From contig JAZUPW010000044.1 of the NCBI GenBank assembly GCA_045605385.1, forward strand, positions 1-39,976: DNA of 39,976 nt, given 5' to 3'. The notes below the pieces were generated by a model. The model saw only the letters and a list, made by a program, of their open reading frames with translations. It was not told the origin of the DNA and did no database searches. The stretch's first letter is position 1. Each line of letters opens with the position of its first letter. Of the stretch, positions 14,739-24,348 are shown piece after piece. The translations under genes and the position numbers were made by a program. This DNA is from SIG607 sp045605385 (lineage in GTDB: Bacteria; Bacillota; Clostridia; Oscillospirales; Acutalibacteraceae).

Positions 14739-15127
14739 TAAATTATGCAGGGCGAAACCCGTTAATAAATACTAATACCGCGCTTCCAAATATGGCTAAC
14801 ACCATAACAAGCTGGTTTTTAGATATATCTTTTGAGGTAGTTGAAAGAACCTTAGACGGCGCAGATTGGGTTGAAACAACAACAGATGTAATACATACCA
14901 AAGGCGTTGTTCAACCCCCGAGGGATAGAGATTTAGAGATATTACCGGAAGGTACATGGGCTTGGGAATGGTTAATGATCCACTGTTTGCCCGATGTACA
15001 ACTCAAAACAAACCAGTACATAACTTATGATGGTACATTATACAAAGTTATGGGCAAAAAAGACTGGTCAAAATACGGTTATGTACGTTACATGATATTA
15101 CAAGCTTATCAAGCGGATAAATTATGA
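14735..15127 (+). CDS. Probable head-tail stopper/neck protein
   Basis: 130 residues starting at an ATGA overlap. The pattern TKGVVQPPRDRDLEILPEG, followed by TNQYITYDGTLYKVMGKKDWS (given as landmarks QPPRDRDL and YDGTLYKV), is like small beta-barrel stopper proteins that sit between adaptor and tail terminator. The role is inferred from fold pattern and gene order. Confidence 0.6.
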   Translation: MINYAGRNPLINTNTALPNMANTITSWFLDISFEVVERTLDGADWVETTTDVIHTKGVVQPPRDRDLEILPEGTWAWEWLMIHCLPDVQLKTNQYITYDGTLYKVMGKKDWSKYGYVRYMILQAYQADKL

Positions 15128-15645
15128 ATAACAGCACATTAGATTTAATAAAAGAAATGATAGTGGCTTACAAGCCGTTAAATATAGATTCAAAAAGGGT
15201 ATGGGCTTATAACGGCACACAGGACTTACCGGAGGATAACGACCTATTCATAATCTTATCTTTTAGAGATGTAACCCCATACAGCAATATAAAACGACAT
15301 AAAGAAACCGAGAACGGTTTACAGGAAGTTATAACCACAAATACGGCTGAGGATGTTTTAATATCCTTGATATCACGCAATACACAAGCAAGAATGGCCG
15401 CATTTAAGATTTCCGGCGCGTTTAAGAGCGATAACGCCGATTATATACAAGAAAAAAACAGTTTTCATATATCTACAATTAACCCGGTAGTTGATAATTC
15501 TTTTTTAGAAGCAACAGCCCGGTTAAATCGTTTTGATGTCACGGTTAGGGTGATAAGGGCATATGAAGACGTTCAGGATATAGATTATTACGACAAATTT
15601 CCTAATACAAGCGAGTTTGAACCATATTGGTTATTTGATAAATAA
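15124..15645 (+). CDS. Neck/tail terminator protein (gp12-like)
   Basis: 173 residues. It matches the phage neck terminator gp12-like family (LIC_12616 type) in length and gene order: an N-terminal helix, then LFIILSFRDVTPYSN, and a C-terminal RLNRFDVTVRVIRAYEDVQDIDYYDKF strand-rich end (landmarks only). It caps the tail tube and joins it to the head. It overlaps the previous gene by 4 bases and directly precedes the sheath gene. Confidence 0.75.
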   Translation: MNNSTLDLIKEMIVAYKPLNIDSKRVWAYNGTQDLPEDNDLFIILSFRDVTPYSNIKRHKETENGLQEVITTNTAEDVLISLISRNTQARMAAFKISGAFKSDNADYIQEKNSFHISTINPVVDNSFLEATARLNRFDVTVRVIRAYEDVQDIDYYDKFPNTSEFEPYWLFDK

Positions 15646-15657
15646 AGGAGAAAAAAC

Positions 15658-17190
15658 ATGGCGAATTATACGATTCCATTGTCTTACGTTGTAAACGCTA
15701 CAACTGTTCCGGCAACAAGAGGGCTGGAGCCTTTACAACTTGGTACAATATTATTATTAACCGAAGACGAACCCGTAACACCTTTAGACAGCGATTATAT
15801 TATCTCAAGAACAGCTGCTGGTGTTACAAGCGTATTCGGCACAGAAACAACAACGGCAAAAATGGTAAATACCATATTTGCACAAACACCAAACATTTTA
15901 AACGCTGACGGTTACGTAATCGTTGCACCATATAAAGCAAGTGTAGTAACACAGGAAGCGACACCGGGCATAGCTACAACAATCGATTTAAGTTCTAACT
16001 TATCTAATTTACAAGCTGTAACAGACGGTGATTTAACCATTACGGTTGATGGTGAAGATCATACCTTAACCGGGATGAATATAAATAATCTTGATGTTGA
16101 AGGCATCGCACAGTATATAAATAATTATATAGATTCCTCGGGCGAATATGCAACCGTTACCGCTGAGGGTAATAGCATTGTATTTGCGACTAAAACAACA
16201 GGTTCAACATCAAGCATTGAATTAAAAGCAACAACAGGCGGCACCGGAACGGATCTTTACGCTGCAACCTTATTAGATGGTGCAAACGCTGTTGTGGTTG
16301 ATGGGGAAGATGAAATCGTTGATGTTGAAACAACAGCACAGGCTATTGAAAGAATATCAGCTCAGATTTACGCCGAAGGTATTTTAACAACAAAAGATTT
16401 AGGCCAGATTGAAGCTGTTGGCGCATCTAATTATGTAGAAGGTATGCAAAATTCAGTATTGTTCATTACAGATACTGATTCCGAAACCTTGCAAAGCGGT
16501 GGTTTATTCTATCAGTTAAAAGATAATAAAAACACACGTAAACTGTTGTATTTAACCGGTAACGATATGACCGAAAGAAAAGCAAACGCTAAGTTATTTG
16601 CTTCTGCATTTGCATCACGTGGTTTATCTGTTAATTATGCTGGTTCTAATTCAACTCTTACAATGACATATAAAGACTTGGTAAATGTCCCGGTCGATAC
16701 AAACATAAACGAAACCATCTTAAACCAATGTGAAGTAATCGGTGCCGATGTATATTGCTCAATCGAGGGCTTGGCAAAGGTTATTTCATTTAAACAGGGT
16801 GGTTTATATTTTGACGAGCTGACAAACCAAATATGGTTAAGAACAGCTATTCAGCTGGCCGCAGCAAACGTATTATTCACCACACGTTATAAGATACCAC
16901 AAACCACACAGGGCGTTAATATTCTTGTTAATGCTGTTTTGGGTGTACTTAATCAAGGTGTAATAAACGGTATGATAGCAGCGGGTGAATGGAACAGCCC
17001 GGACACATTCGGCGTTTATGAAGACTTTATGAGAAATATTAGAACTCTTGGTTATTATGTTTACTTTACACCAATAGCTGAGCAATCACAGGCAGACAGG
17101 GAAGCAAGAAAATGCCCTGTAATTAGTGTTGCAGTAAAACAAGCCGGAGCTATAGAACACGCAAATATTATTATATACGTTGAAGCATAG
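15658..17190 (+). CDS. Contractile tail sheath protein (DUF3383)
   Basis: 510 residues, matching DUF3383 sheath proteins. The N-terminal IPLSYVVNATTVPATRGLEPLQLGTILLLT opening and a C-terminal domain with ANVLFTTRYKIPQTTQG and REARKCPVISVAVKQAGAIEH (landmarks TTRYKIPQT, RKCP) are characteristic. An additional beta-rich domain (about 100-220) with Thr/Gly repeats is inserted, as in several myovirus sheaths. AAAGGAG precedes the ATG. Polymerised sheath contracts to drive the tube through the envelope. Confidence 0.92.
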   Translation: MANYTIPLSYVVNATTVPATRGLEPLQLGTILLLTEDEPVTPLDSDYIISRTAAGVTSVFGTETTTAKMVNTIFAQTPNILNADGYVIVAPYKASVVTQEATPGIATTIDLSSNLSNLQAVTDGDLTITVDGEDHTLTGMNINNLDVEGIAQYINNYIDSSGEYATVTAEGNSIVFATKTTGSTSSIELKATTGGTGTDLYAATLLDGANAVVVDGEDEIVDVETTAQAIERISAQIYAEGILTTKDLGQIEAVGASNYVEGMQNSVLFITDTDSETLQSGGLFYQLKDNKNTRKLLYLTGNDMTERKANAKLFASAFASRGLSVNYAGSNSTLTMTYKDLVNVPVDTNINETILNQCEVIGADVYCSIEGLAKVISFKQGGLYFDELTNQIWLRTAIQLAAANVLFTTRYKIPQTTQGVNILVNAVLGVLNQGVINGMIAAGEWNSPDTFGVYEDFMRNIRTLGYYVYFTPIAEQSQADREARKCPVISVAVKQAGAIEHANIIIYVEA

Positions 17191-17201
17191 GAGATTAAAA
17201 A

Positions 17202-17663
17202 ATGGCTGATTCTTATACAGGACAAGATACCCTGCAGTTAAAAGATTACCAGGGTTGGTTTACGTTATCTGATTTTGCCGATGGTGCGGTTGCTGAGTTA
17301 TCGGCACCGAACGAAATAGCAACGGTAACAACAGGTTATAACGGAAACGGATTGGGCGCACACAATGAGCCCGGAAGACAAAGACAATTAACATTAAGAC
17401 TTGTGAAAGCAAGCCAGGATGATAAACGTCTTAATGAATCTCTTGAACTTTGGAAAAAAAGAGATATGAGATTCGATCCGTTTAAAATGAGCTTTACAAA
17501 AAATATAACTCATTCTGACGGTAACGTTACCCATGATACTGTGGAATGTTATTTCGGCTTGCCGACAGGTGTTCCGGTAACATCTATTGATACACAAGGC
17601 AATACAGAACAGGTTGTATCTGTTTATACAATAACTTTTGCAGATTATAAGAGGGTTGTTTAA
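17202..17663 (+). CDS. Tail tube protein (DUF3277)
   Basis: 153 residues, the usual DUF3277 length. GQDTLQLKDYQGWFTLSDFADGA opens the protein (landmark LSDFADGA), and GNGLGAHNEPGRQRQLTLRL follows (landmark HNEPGRQ). It forms the inner tube within the sheath. It overlaps the start of the chaperone gene by one base. The sheath-tube-chaperone-tape order is standard. Confidence 0.92.
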   Translation: MADSYTGQDTLQLKDYQGWFTLSDFADGAVAELSAPNEIATVTTGYNGNGLGAHNEPGRQRQLTLRLVKASQDDKRLNESLELWKKRDMRFDPFKMSFTKNITHSDGNVTHDTVECYFGLPTGVPVTSIDTQGNTEQVVSVYTITFADYKRVV

Positions 17664-18061
17664 TGCTTAAATTTCAGTTGAAATCAGGCAAAAAGCTCGA
17701 AGTGGATATTGCACCGATAGAAACGGGTTTAACCCTCTATCGGGCAATATTAACCGAGTGTAAAAATGCAAACCTGGATTTAACCGTTGCAGATGATGAT
17801 ACAGTAATGACAATGCTTATGAAGAATAAAGAAGCTTGTTTGAATGTATTAGCATCGGAAATGGTATTAGAAGCGGTTAAGGATTGTTGCGCAAAGGTTG
17901 TTTACGACAAGCAACGGTTCAACATGGAGTTATTTAACAAAATAGAAAACCGTAAAGACTTTATTCCTACAATGATGATTGTGGCAATGGAAAACATTCG
18001 CCCTTTTTTCGACGAACCCCATATCATATTAGATGCGCTGCAATCTCAATTTCTGATGTAA
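17663..18061 (+). CDS. Tail assembly chaperone, short form
   Basis: 132 residues between tube and tape measure, starting one base inside the tube gene. Soluble and helical, with KLEVDIAPIETGLTLYRAIL near the start (landmark IAPIETGLTLY). A canonical -1 slippery heptamer near the 3' end (18004-18010) would let about a fraction of ribosomes make a longer 195-residue product, like lambda gpG/gpGT. Both forms chaperone the tape measure during tail assembly. Confidence 0.8.
   Translation: MLKFQLKSGKKLEVDIAPIETGLTLYRAILTECKNANLDLTVADDDTVMTMLMKNKEACLNVLASEMVLEAVKDCCAKVVYDKQRFNMELFNKIENRKDFIPTMMIVAMENIRPFFDEPHIILDALQSQFLM
18004..18010 (+). promoter_or_regulatory. -1 ribosomal frameshift site (T TTT TTC)
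   Basis: In the zero frame the codons read CCT TTT TTC, giving the canonical X-XXY-YYZ heptamer T-TTT-TTC. A -1 slip continues in a frame that is open for 79 further codons and ends 2 bases before the tape measure start. The location at the end of the tail chaperone gene is exactly where such sites are known in tailed phages. Confidence 0.8.
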
Positions 18062-18249
18062 AATTACCGGAAGTTGATATTGATATTGACGGATTTAAGG
18101 TATGGGCTATGAGGTTAGCGAAGGCGGGTTACGGTACAATAACCGAGATAAAAAACCTGGATAGTGATACATTTATGAATCTTGTACACTATGAGAATTA
18201 TACAGGTGAATATCAAAAAGCGGTAATGGACTTGAACAAAAAAGGTTAA
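18010..18249 (+). CDS. Tail assembly chaperone, frameshift extension
   Basis: 79 codons in the -1 frame after the slippery site, ending with TAA at 18247-18249. It has no convincing start of its own. The content (VWAMRLAKAGYGTITEI, then TFMNLVHYENYTGEYQKAVM) is helical, like the T-domain of chaperone fusions that binds the tape measure. The fusion would be 116 + 79 = 195 residues. Confidence 0.75.
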   Translation, partial: RRTPYHIRCAAISISDVKLPEVDIDIDGFKVWAMRLAKAGYGTITEIKNLDSDTFMNLVHYENYTGEYQKAVMDLNKKG

Positions 18250-18251
18250 AA

Positions 18252-19454
18252 ATGGCAGATAGCGGAGCAGCACAGAATAAATTAGGCGAATTATTTGTTG
18301 ATATCGGTGTGGGTGGTTTAGGTAAAACCCTAAAAGCCTTAAATAGTGTATCAGCAAGCTTTTTGCTGACTAAAAACGCCGCACAACAAGCAATTAAACC
18401 CATTATTGATTTATCAAAAAAGGGGGGAGCATTTATAACCTCTCTTGATAAATTCAGTGCGATTTCAGGTTTATCTGTTCAAAATTTGCAAAAATTAAAA
18501 CAATGGGCAGAAGTTAATAATGTTGAATGGAACGATTTTGGCAATCAAATATTAAACGTTCAAAAATCATTACGTGAAATACAAATGGGCCAAGGTGCTG
18601 CTAATTCTTTTGCAAGATTAGGAATCGATACATCCGATTTGGATGCTAACAATCCTCTTGAAGCCCTGGATAAGATAAAAGATAGAACACAACATTTAGA
18701 TCCTGTAATGCAGCGTATTGCGTTATCATGGCTTGGTTTAAGTGATTCCATGATATATACTTTTTTACAAGCGCAGCAACCGTTAAACTCACTTAATACC
18801 GGGCTTGATGAAAGTTTAATATTAACGGAAAAAGAAGCAGAAACTTTAAGGAAAGTTCAAACTGGCTGGAATAGACTTGGTGTAACGTGGGAAGCTGCAA
18901 CTAATAAACTAATCGCAAATTTGCCGATAATACAACGTGGTTTAAATTATATGGAACGTACCATTACGCGTATTTTTTCATATATTGAGGATCATTCAGA
19001 AGTTTTGGAAACTTTATTTAAACCTTTTGTATGGTTGGCTAAAAAATTAGGCGATTATACAGATTGGGCAGATAAACAAGGTGCAGAAATTGCTGATTAT
19101 AACGCATTTGTATTAGGGCCCAGCAGTTTTCCGGGTTTAACACCTGGTAAAAAAAATGATTTAATTGATAAAGCTCGAACCGCGTACATTAGGCATGAGG
19201 GAGAAAAACAGGCAAAAAAAACATATGAGCCATACAATATACAGCAAGCACAAATAGCCAATATGTTAAATCCTTTGCCTTATACAAACGGCATTTCACC
19301 TAATAATATTTTGAATAATAATCAAAAACAAATTTCCTTTACTGTTAATCAAGATATCAACGGTGTTAATGCCTATGAAATAGCGGCAGAGGGTGTTTCA
19401 AAATTCCAGCAAGCTTATAATATGGCTATTATTCAGAATCAAGGGCCTTTGTAA
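18252..19454 (+). CDS. Tail tape measure protein (short)
   Basis: 400 residues directly after the chaperone. The N-terminus has a Gly/Ala-rich start (GLGKTLKALNSVSASFLLTKNAA), then KFSAISGLSVQNLQKLKQWAE (landmarks), a pattern common in myovirus tape measures. A hydrophobic/aromatic segment (WLAKKLGDYTDWADKQG) lies near 260 and a C-terminal NQDINGVNAYEIA near 373. At about 0.15 nm per residue it would specify a tail of roughly 60 nm. No lytic domain is seen. Confidence 0.85.
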   Translation: MADSGAAQNKLGELFVDIGVGGLGKTLKALNSVSASFLLTKNAAQQAIKPIIDLSKKGGAFITSLDKFSAISGLSVQNLQKLKQWAEVNNVEWNDFGNQILNVQKSLREIQMGQGAANSFARLGIDTSDLDANNPLEALDKIKDRTQHLDPVMQRIALSWLGLSDSMIYTFLQAQQPLNSLNTGLDESLILTEKEAETLRKVQTGWNRLGVTWEAATNKLIANLPIIQRGLNYMERTITRIFSYIEDHSEVLETLFKPFVWLAKKLGDYTDWADKQGAEIADYNAFVLGPSSFPGLTPGKKNDLIDKARTAYIRHEGEKQAKKTYEPYNIQQAQIANMLNPLPYTNGISPNNILNNNQKQISFTVNQDINGVNAYEIAAEGVSKFQQAYNMAIIQNQGPL

Positions 19455-19460
19455 TTTATT

Positions 19461-20387
19461 ATGACTACAAACTATTTAACAAAATTGAATAATTTATATG
19501 GCAAAGTTGATTTAAAAAGCCTTGCTAGTAAAATGTTTCAGGATGAAACAAACGCTGGCTATGCAATATTAAGTATTTTTGAAAATACAGGCATTGCGGG
19601 ATTTAAATTCCATGTGCCGGAACGTGAACAAGTGACGTTTCAATCAGATGTTACTGATCATTACATTGAGGATAACAGCCCGGTACAAGATCATATCGCA
19701 TTAAAACCGATTGAAATAACATTACAAGGTTACCAGGGTGAATATTTTTACCCTGTTCAAAAATACGAAGCTGCTATTGCGACTGTAATTCCTACATTAA
19801 ATCTTGTATCACAGTTTTTACCGGATGTTATGAATATAACAAAACAGGTAAAAAATGTAAAACTGGCTTATGAATCAGAAAAATTAACAAAATTAAATTT
19901 ATATAATTCTGCCACAAGTAATTTAAGCCCAATAGAAGCAAGCATTTTAGGTGCTACAGATGTTAATTCAATCTCTGGCGCAATTCAAAATGTTTCAACG
20001 CCATTATCTTTAAAACAAAAAGCATCGATATTATGGGGTGCAACAAAATATAATCTTAATGCGACGGATTTATTTAAAACGTTTCAAGATTTATATAAAT
20101 TAAAATCGGCACAAACAAGGGCTTTTTTATTCTTTGAATCTTTATGGCATTCAAAACGCTATTTCACGGTTGAAACAAGTTGGAAACGTTACGACAACAT
20201 GGTTATAACTAATGTTACGCCAGTGAGGGATAATAACGCAGATATTACCGATTTTAAGGTTACATTAAAACAGTTATCTTTTACACAAACAAAAACGGTT
20301 ACAATAAAAGCGGCTGGAAGAACACAGCAACAACTGGCAAAAGAAGTTGATAAAGGAACGGATAAAGGGTTAAAAACCAATGTATAA
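19461..20387 (+). CDS. Dit-like baseplate protein
   Basis: 308 residues. Residues 45-95 read FKFHVPEREQVTFQSDVTDHYIEDNSPVQDHIALKPIEITLQGY (landmarks VTDHYIEDNSPVQDH and ITLQGY), the signature of the Dit-like N-terminal domain of simple contractile-tail baseplates. The C-terminal part (about 215-290) has a galectin-like or LysM-like YFTVETSWKRYDNMVITNV segment. It connects the tube end with the hub. It overlaps the plug gene by 8 bases. Confidence 0.8.
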   Translation: MTTNYLTKLNNLYGKVDLKSLASKMFQDETNAGYAILSIFENTGIAGFKFHVPEREQVTFQSDVTDHYIEDNSPVQDHIALKPIEITLQGYQGEYFYPVQKYEAAIATVIPTLNLVSQFLPDVMNITKQVKNVKLAYESEKLTKLNLYNSATSNLSPIEASILGATDVNSISGAIQNVSTPLSLKQKASILWGATKYNLNATDLFKTFQDLYKLKSAQTRAFLFFESLWHSKRYFTVETSWKRYDNMVITNVTPVRDNNADITDFKVTLKQLSFTQTKTVTIKAAGRTQQQLAKEVDKGTDKGLKTNV

Positions 20388-20754
20388 AATTACACAATTA
20401 GACAATAACCCAAAACAAAAAATAAAAATGTTACTTGATGATGGAAGCGAAGTTGTCTTAAAATTTGAATATATCGCGAATCAACAGGGTTGGTTTTTTG
20501 GTTTTGAGTATGGGGATGTAAATTATCAGAATATCCGTTTAACTACCTCATTGAACGTATTAAGGGCTTATCGTAATTGGTTGCCTTTTGGAATAAGATG
20601 TTCAACTGTTGATGGTTTTGAACCAATGGATTTATCGGATTTTATAACTGATTATGCAAGCGTTTATATGCTTACTAAAGAAGACATTAACGCGATAGAG
20701 AGCGAATATTATACAAAGGTTTATGAATACCCGCCCAAACCGGAAGAAGAATAA
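20380..20754 (+). CDS. Baseplate plug protein (Pam3 gp18-like)
   Basis: 124 residues matching the small baseplate plug family described for cyanophage Pam3: QGWFFGFEYGDVNYQNIRLTTSLNVLRAYRNWLPFGI in the middle (landmarks GWFFGFEYG and NWLPFGIRC). It sits between the Dit-like and hub genes, the same order as in Pam3/AP22-like phages. It would seal the tube lumen in the baseplate. Confidence 0.75.
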   Translation: MYKITQLDNNPKQKIKMLLDDGSEVVLKFEYIANQQGWFFGFEYGDVNYQNIRLTTSLNVLRAYRNWLPFGIRCSTVDGFEPMDLSDFITDYASVYMLTKEDINAIESEYYTKVYEYPPKPEEE

Positions 20755-22064
20755 TGTTAAAATTACAGCGTAATTATAGAATTGAATTTGAACGTGGCGA
20801 TAAAATTGATTTTTCGACCTATATTCCGAAAGAAAATATAGAAATTAGATATCCAATAACACTTGAATTAAGCGTTACCCGAGATACTTTTTCAGATCTT
20901 AACAAGGCGAATTTTAAATTATATAATTTAGCACCGGAAACACAGGCGAAGTTATGGAAAGATTTATTTGATCTTGATCGTTATGTTAGAATGAAACTTT
21001 ATGCTGGTTATGGTGATGATTTAACTTTAATATTTTACGGTGAATTTGTACAATGTTATTCATACAGACATTCAGGCAGTACAGATTTTATAACCGAAAT
21101 AGAAGCAAACGACCTTACTTTATTATTATTAAACAGTTTTACAAATAAGACTGTAGCAAAAGGGACTGATGGCGTAACTTTAATAGAAAGTTTACTTGCA
21201 GAAACCCCAGAAATAGAAGCGGGCTATATATCACCTACAATACCTGTTACAAAATCTAATCAAACATTTTTGGGCTCAACTATTGAATTATTACGCCAGG
21301 AGTTTTCCGGTTATCAGATATATGTAAATAATAATCAATTAAATATAATCGGTCAAAATGAGGTTATACCGGGAGAAATAACCTTAATATCAGCAGAAAC
21401 AGGTTTACTTGGTACACCTACAAGGGCAGATGCTTATTTACAAGCCGAAATGATATTTGAACCAAAACTTGAAGTTAGCCAGGCCGTTGTATTACTAAGT
21501 GATACCGAAAAATCATTAAATAATACCTATAAGGTTGTAGCCCTCTCACATTCGGGAATTATAAGCCCTGTTATAAGTGGTAGTTTAAAGACTACAGCAA
21601 CTTTTACAATGGGCAATAGGATTTATGAAAAACTAAAGAAAACAAATCCTACATATGGGAAAGAGCCCACGCCAGGCAGCTGGCTTAAACCTGTTAGGGG
21701 TACAATAACCAGTTCATTCGGCTATAGGGTTGCACCTACAGAAGGCGCAAGCACATACCATAAAGGTATAGATATCGGCGCAAATAAGGGTGATACTATT
21801 GTTGCAAGCGCAAGCGGCAAAGTTATACAATCCGGCTGGAATGGTGGTTTAGGGATTTCTGTTATGATACAGCATTCAAATAATCTTGTATCAATATACG
21901 GCCATATGGAACGTACTGTTGCTAAAAACGGCGAAATAATACCAGCCGGGCAAATCATTGGTTATGTAGGTTCTACAGGATATTCAACCGGGCCTCATTT
22001 ACATTTTCAGATAAACAAAAACGGAAAAGCGGTCAATCCGTTAGAATATATAGGAAGTTTTTAA
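20754..22064 (+). CDS. Baseplate hub with C-terminal M23 peptidase
   Basis: 436 residues. Residues 1-290 form a gp27/Pam3-hub-like part (IEIRYPITLELSVTRDT, NKANFKLYNLAPET, RVRMKLYAGYGDD-type pattern). Residues 310-436 are an M23 metalloendopeptidase with all zinc ligands: H336 and D340 in YHKGIDIG, and H415-L-H417 in GPHLHFQ. It cuts peptidoglycan cross-links during DNA injection. Overlaps of one base with both neighbours indicate tight coupling. The fusion supports a cell-wall target under an outer membrane. Confidence 0.9.
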   Translation: MLKLQRNYRIEFERGDKIDFSTYIPKENIEIRYPITLELSVTRDTFSDLNKANFKLYNLAPETQAKLWKDLFDLDRYVRMKLYAGYGDDLTLIFYGEFVQCYSYRHSGSTDFITEIEANDLTLLLLNSFTNKTVAKGTDGVTLIESLLAETPEIEAGYISPTIPVTKSNQTFLGSTIELLRQEFSGYQIYVNNNQLNIIGQNEVIPGEITLISAETGLLGTPTRADAYLQAEMIFEPKLEVSQAVVLLSDTEKSLNNTYKVVALSHSGIISPVISGSLKTTATFTMGNRIYEKLKKTNPTYGKEPTPGSWLKPVRGTITSSFGYRVAPTEGASTYHKGIDIGANKGDTIVASASGKVIQSGWNGGLGISVMIQHSNNLVSIYGHMERTVAKNGEIIPAGQIIGYVGSTGYSTGPHLHFQINKNGKAVNPLEYIGSF

Positions 22065-22777
22065 TGTTACCAAAGGCACAAGCTGATTTTAACAATGCGT
22101 TAAATTCTATAAAGGGAAGTATTTTTTCAAATTTAATGTGCCATAATATCGGCAGAATAATTACATATTATCCGGATAAACAAGCTGCAGATATTGAGTT
22201 AATGCAAATAAAAGAATTTAACAACGCGCAATATCCAAATGCCGTTATATGCGATGTTCCCTTAATTATATATGGCACAGAGAATGCGCATATAACATTA
22301 CCTGATTTAACGGGTACAATATGTTTATTGTTTACTCTTGATCGTAATATTGATGCATTTATGGAAACAGGCGAAAGTTATGTTCCACCGACAAGCAGAA
22401 TGCACAATATCACCGATTGTATCGCTATAACAACTTTTTCAACACTAAATAACCCAATACAAAATTATGACGATACAGCAATAAGTATTATTCATAACAA
22501 AATTATTGATGAGGTTATTTATAACAGTGTTATAAAAAATTATGCTGATTCGATTCTGTTAAAATACAACAAAGACAATGACGGAACGCCTACATATAGC
22601 CAAATTCAATTAAAAGACAAAATAAATATACAAAATACTACAAGAAATCTTGCAACACTTATAAACACCTTAATTGTTCATATTAGAGATTTAACTATTA
22701 CACAAGGTGTGGTTAGTGATGCAAGTAAAGCAGACTTAGACGCTGATATTACAGCATTTGGGGAATTATTGGAATGA
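22064..22777 (+). CDS. Gp138-like baseplate spike protein
   Basis: 237 residues. The N-terminal half is an OB-fold pattern (IITYYPDKQAADIELM, then NAVICDVPLIIYG and LTGTICLLFTLDRNIDAFM; landmarks), as in the Gp138 N-terminal family of membrane-piercing spikes. The C-terminal part is polar and possibly beta-helical, ending in a helix. It forms the tip of the tube below the hub. Confidence 0.8.
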   Translation: MLPKAQADFNNALNSIKGSIFSNLMCHNIGRIITYYPDKQAADIELMQIKEFNNAQYPNAVICDVPLIIYGTENAHITLPDLTGTICLLFTLDRNIDAFMETGESYVPPTSRMHNITDCIAITTFSTLNNPIQNYDDTAISIIHNKIIDEVIYNSVIKNYADSILLKYNKDNDGTPTYSQIQLKDKINIQNTTRNLATLINTLIVHIRDLTITQGVVSDASKADLDADITAFGELLE

Positions 22778-23130
22778 GCTTTAGAAACTTAGATGGAAAC
22801 CACGATTGGACGTTCGGCGTTGGCCGTAATAATTACGTTACTCAAAACCAGGAAATCGCGCTAAATATTAAAACGCGTGTTCTTTCGTTTTTGGGTGATT
22901 GTTTTTTTGCAACGGATGAGGGCATTGATTATTGGAATTTGCTTGAATATAACAAGCAAGCACAGTTAGAAAATGCAATTATGAGCACGATCGCCGAAAC
23001 TGACGGGGTACAAAAAGTTAATAATATAGATGTAATAATCGGTGCAAACCGTAAAATTATGCTTGAATACAGTGTTTATACAATTTATTCAACAACTTTA
23101 GATGCACAGATACCATTAAATGAGGGTTAG
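22774..23130 (+). CDS. Baseplate wedge protein, gp25-like
   Basis: 118 residues of the gp25/GPW type: DWTFGVGRNNYVTQNQEIALNIKTRVLSFLGDCFFATDEGIDYW (landmarks VTQNQEIALNIKTRVLSFLGD and GIDYW). It connects the sheath and baseplate J arms around the hub. It overlaps the spike gene by 4 bases. Confidence 0.85.
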   Translation: MSFRNLDGNHDWTFGVGRNNYVTQNQEIALNIKTRVLSFLGDCFFATDEGIDYWNLLEYNKQAQLENAIMSTIAETDGVQKVNNIDVIIGANRKIMLEYSVYTIYSTTLDAQIPLNEG

Positions 23131-23132
23131 AA

Positions 23133-24347
23133 ATGCCACAAAATAATTATATTGGGGTGAATGGGTTAGTAACTCAATCACTGGAAGAAATTCGCGCAGA
23201 TTTAATTACAAAATTTCAGCAAATATACGGAACGGATATTAACCTTGAACAAAACAGCCCGGATGGGCAATGGTTAAATATCCTTGCGCAAGAAAAAAAA
23301 GATATCCTGGATTTATTTACACAATATTATAATAATCTTGATGTTGATAGGGTTGTAGGAATCCCACAACAAATATTATACAAGCTTAACGGCTTAACAA
23401 TCAATGCTTACACCTATTCTTATGTGTACGTTGATGTAACAACCACACAGGCATTAAACCTTAACGGTATATCTATCGATGAAGAAAATAACGCCGATGC
23501 AACAGGTTATACTGTATCAGATAGCAACGGCAATCGTTGGATATTAACAACCGGGACATCAGATAATACTGTTTCATTAACCGCCGGAGTTAATCAGAAT
23601 TTAAGATTCAGGGCAGCTGATTTGGGAAGTGTAACAGCATTACCAAACACCATAACTATTATGGAAACAATTATTGCTGGCGTTACTGGCGTTAATAACC
23701 CGGCTAATAACCACATAACGGGCGCAACGGGCGAATCAGATGCAGAATTTAGAATAAGACGTAATCGCTCTGTTACTGTAGCATCGCAAGGTTTTGCAGA
23801 CAGTATTGAAGCTCAGCTGTTAAATACGGAAAACGTAACGCAAGCGAAAGTTTATCAAAATAGAACAGACGAAACCGACGATAACGGAATACCCCCACAT
23901 GCAGTATGGGTAATATGTGAAGGCGGTGCTGATGAAGACGTGGCGCGTGTTATTTATAACAATGTGCCGCCAGGTATAACAATGCATGGTGCAAAAAGCG
24001 TACAAATAACCCGGGCTAACGGTTTAATTGATACCGTTGAGTATGATATCGGAGCTCCGGAAGATCTTCATGTTGAAATGTATATTAAACAACTTGGTAC
24101 AGTGATTGATGAATCTTATGTAAAACAAGAGTTGAGCAAACTAACTTGGAATATTGGGGAAAGTGCGGAAGCTGCTAATATCTCAACTGATGTAAAAGAT
24201 ATTATTGGAGAAACCGGAACACCATACGATGTGGGTGTATCTTTAACCGGAACAGCGGGTTCTTATTCCGAAATTGTAACACCAGCCGCATTAAACGGCT
24301 ATTTTACATTAAGTACAGATAATATAACTATTCATACGGTGGTTTAG
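23133..24347 (+). CDS. Baseplate J-like protein
   Basis: 404 residues of the gpJ/gp47 family: an N-terminal GLVTQSLEEIRADLITKFQQIYG opening, NSPDGQWLNILAQEKKDI, and GATGESDAEFRIRRNRSV (about 190-207; landmark ATGESDAEFR), the usual family signature. It forms the wedge that triggers sheath contraction. It lies between gp25-like and DUF2612-like genes in standard order. Confidence 0.93.
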   Translation: MPQNNYIGVNGLVTQSLEEIRADLITKFQQIYGTDINLEQNSPDGQWLNILAQEKKDILDLFTQYYNNLDVDRVVGIPQQILYKLNGLTINAYTYSYVYVDVTTTQALNLNGISIDEENNADATGYTVSDSNGNRWILTTGTSDNTVSLTAGVNQNLRFRAADLGSVTALPNTITIMETIIAGVTGVNNPANNHITGATGESDAEFRIRRNRSVTVASQGFADSIEAQLLNTENVTQAKVYQNRTDETDDNGIPPHAVWVICEGGADEDVARVIYNNVPPGITMHGAKSVQITRANGLIDTVEYDIGAPEDLHVEMYIKQLGTVIDESYVKQELSKLTWNIGESAEAANISTDVKDIIGETGTPYDVGVSLTGTAGSYSEIVTPAALNGYFTLSTDNITIHTVV

Positions 24348-24348
24348 T

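Noticed and set aside
18058..18249. Separate small gene after the tail chaperone
   Set aside because: It has no start codon with a ribosome site; the in-phase slippery heptamer explains it as a frameshift extension.
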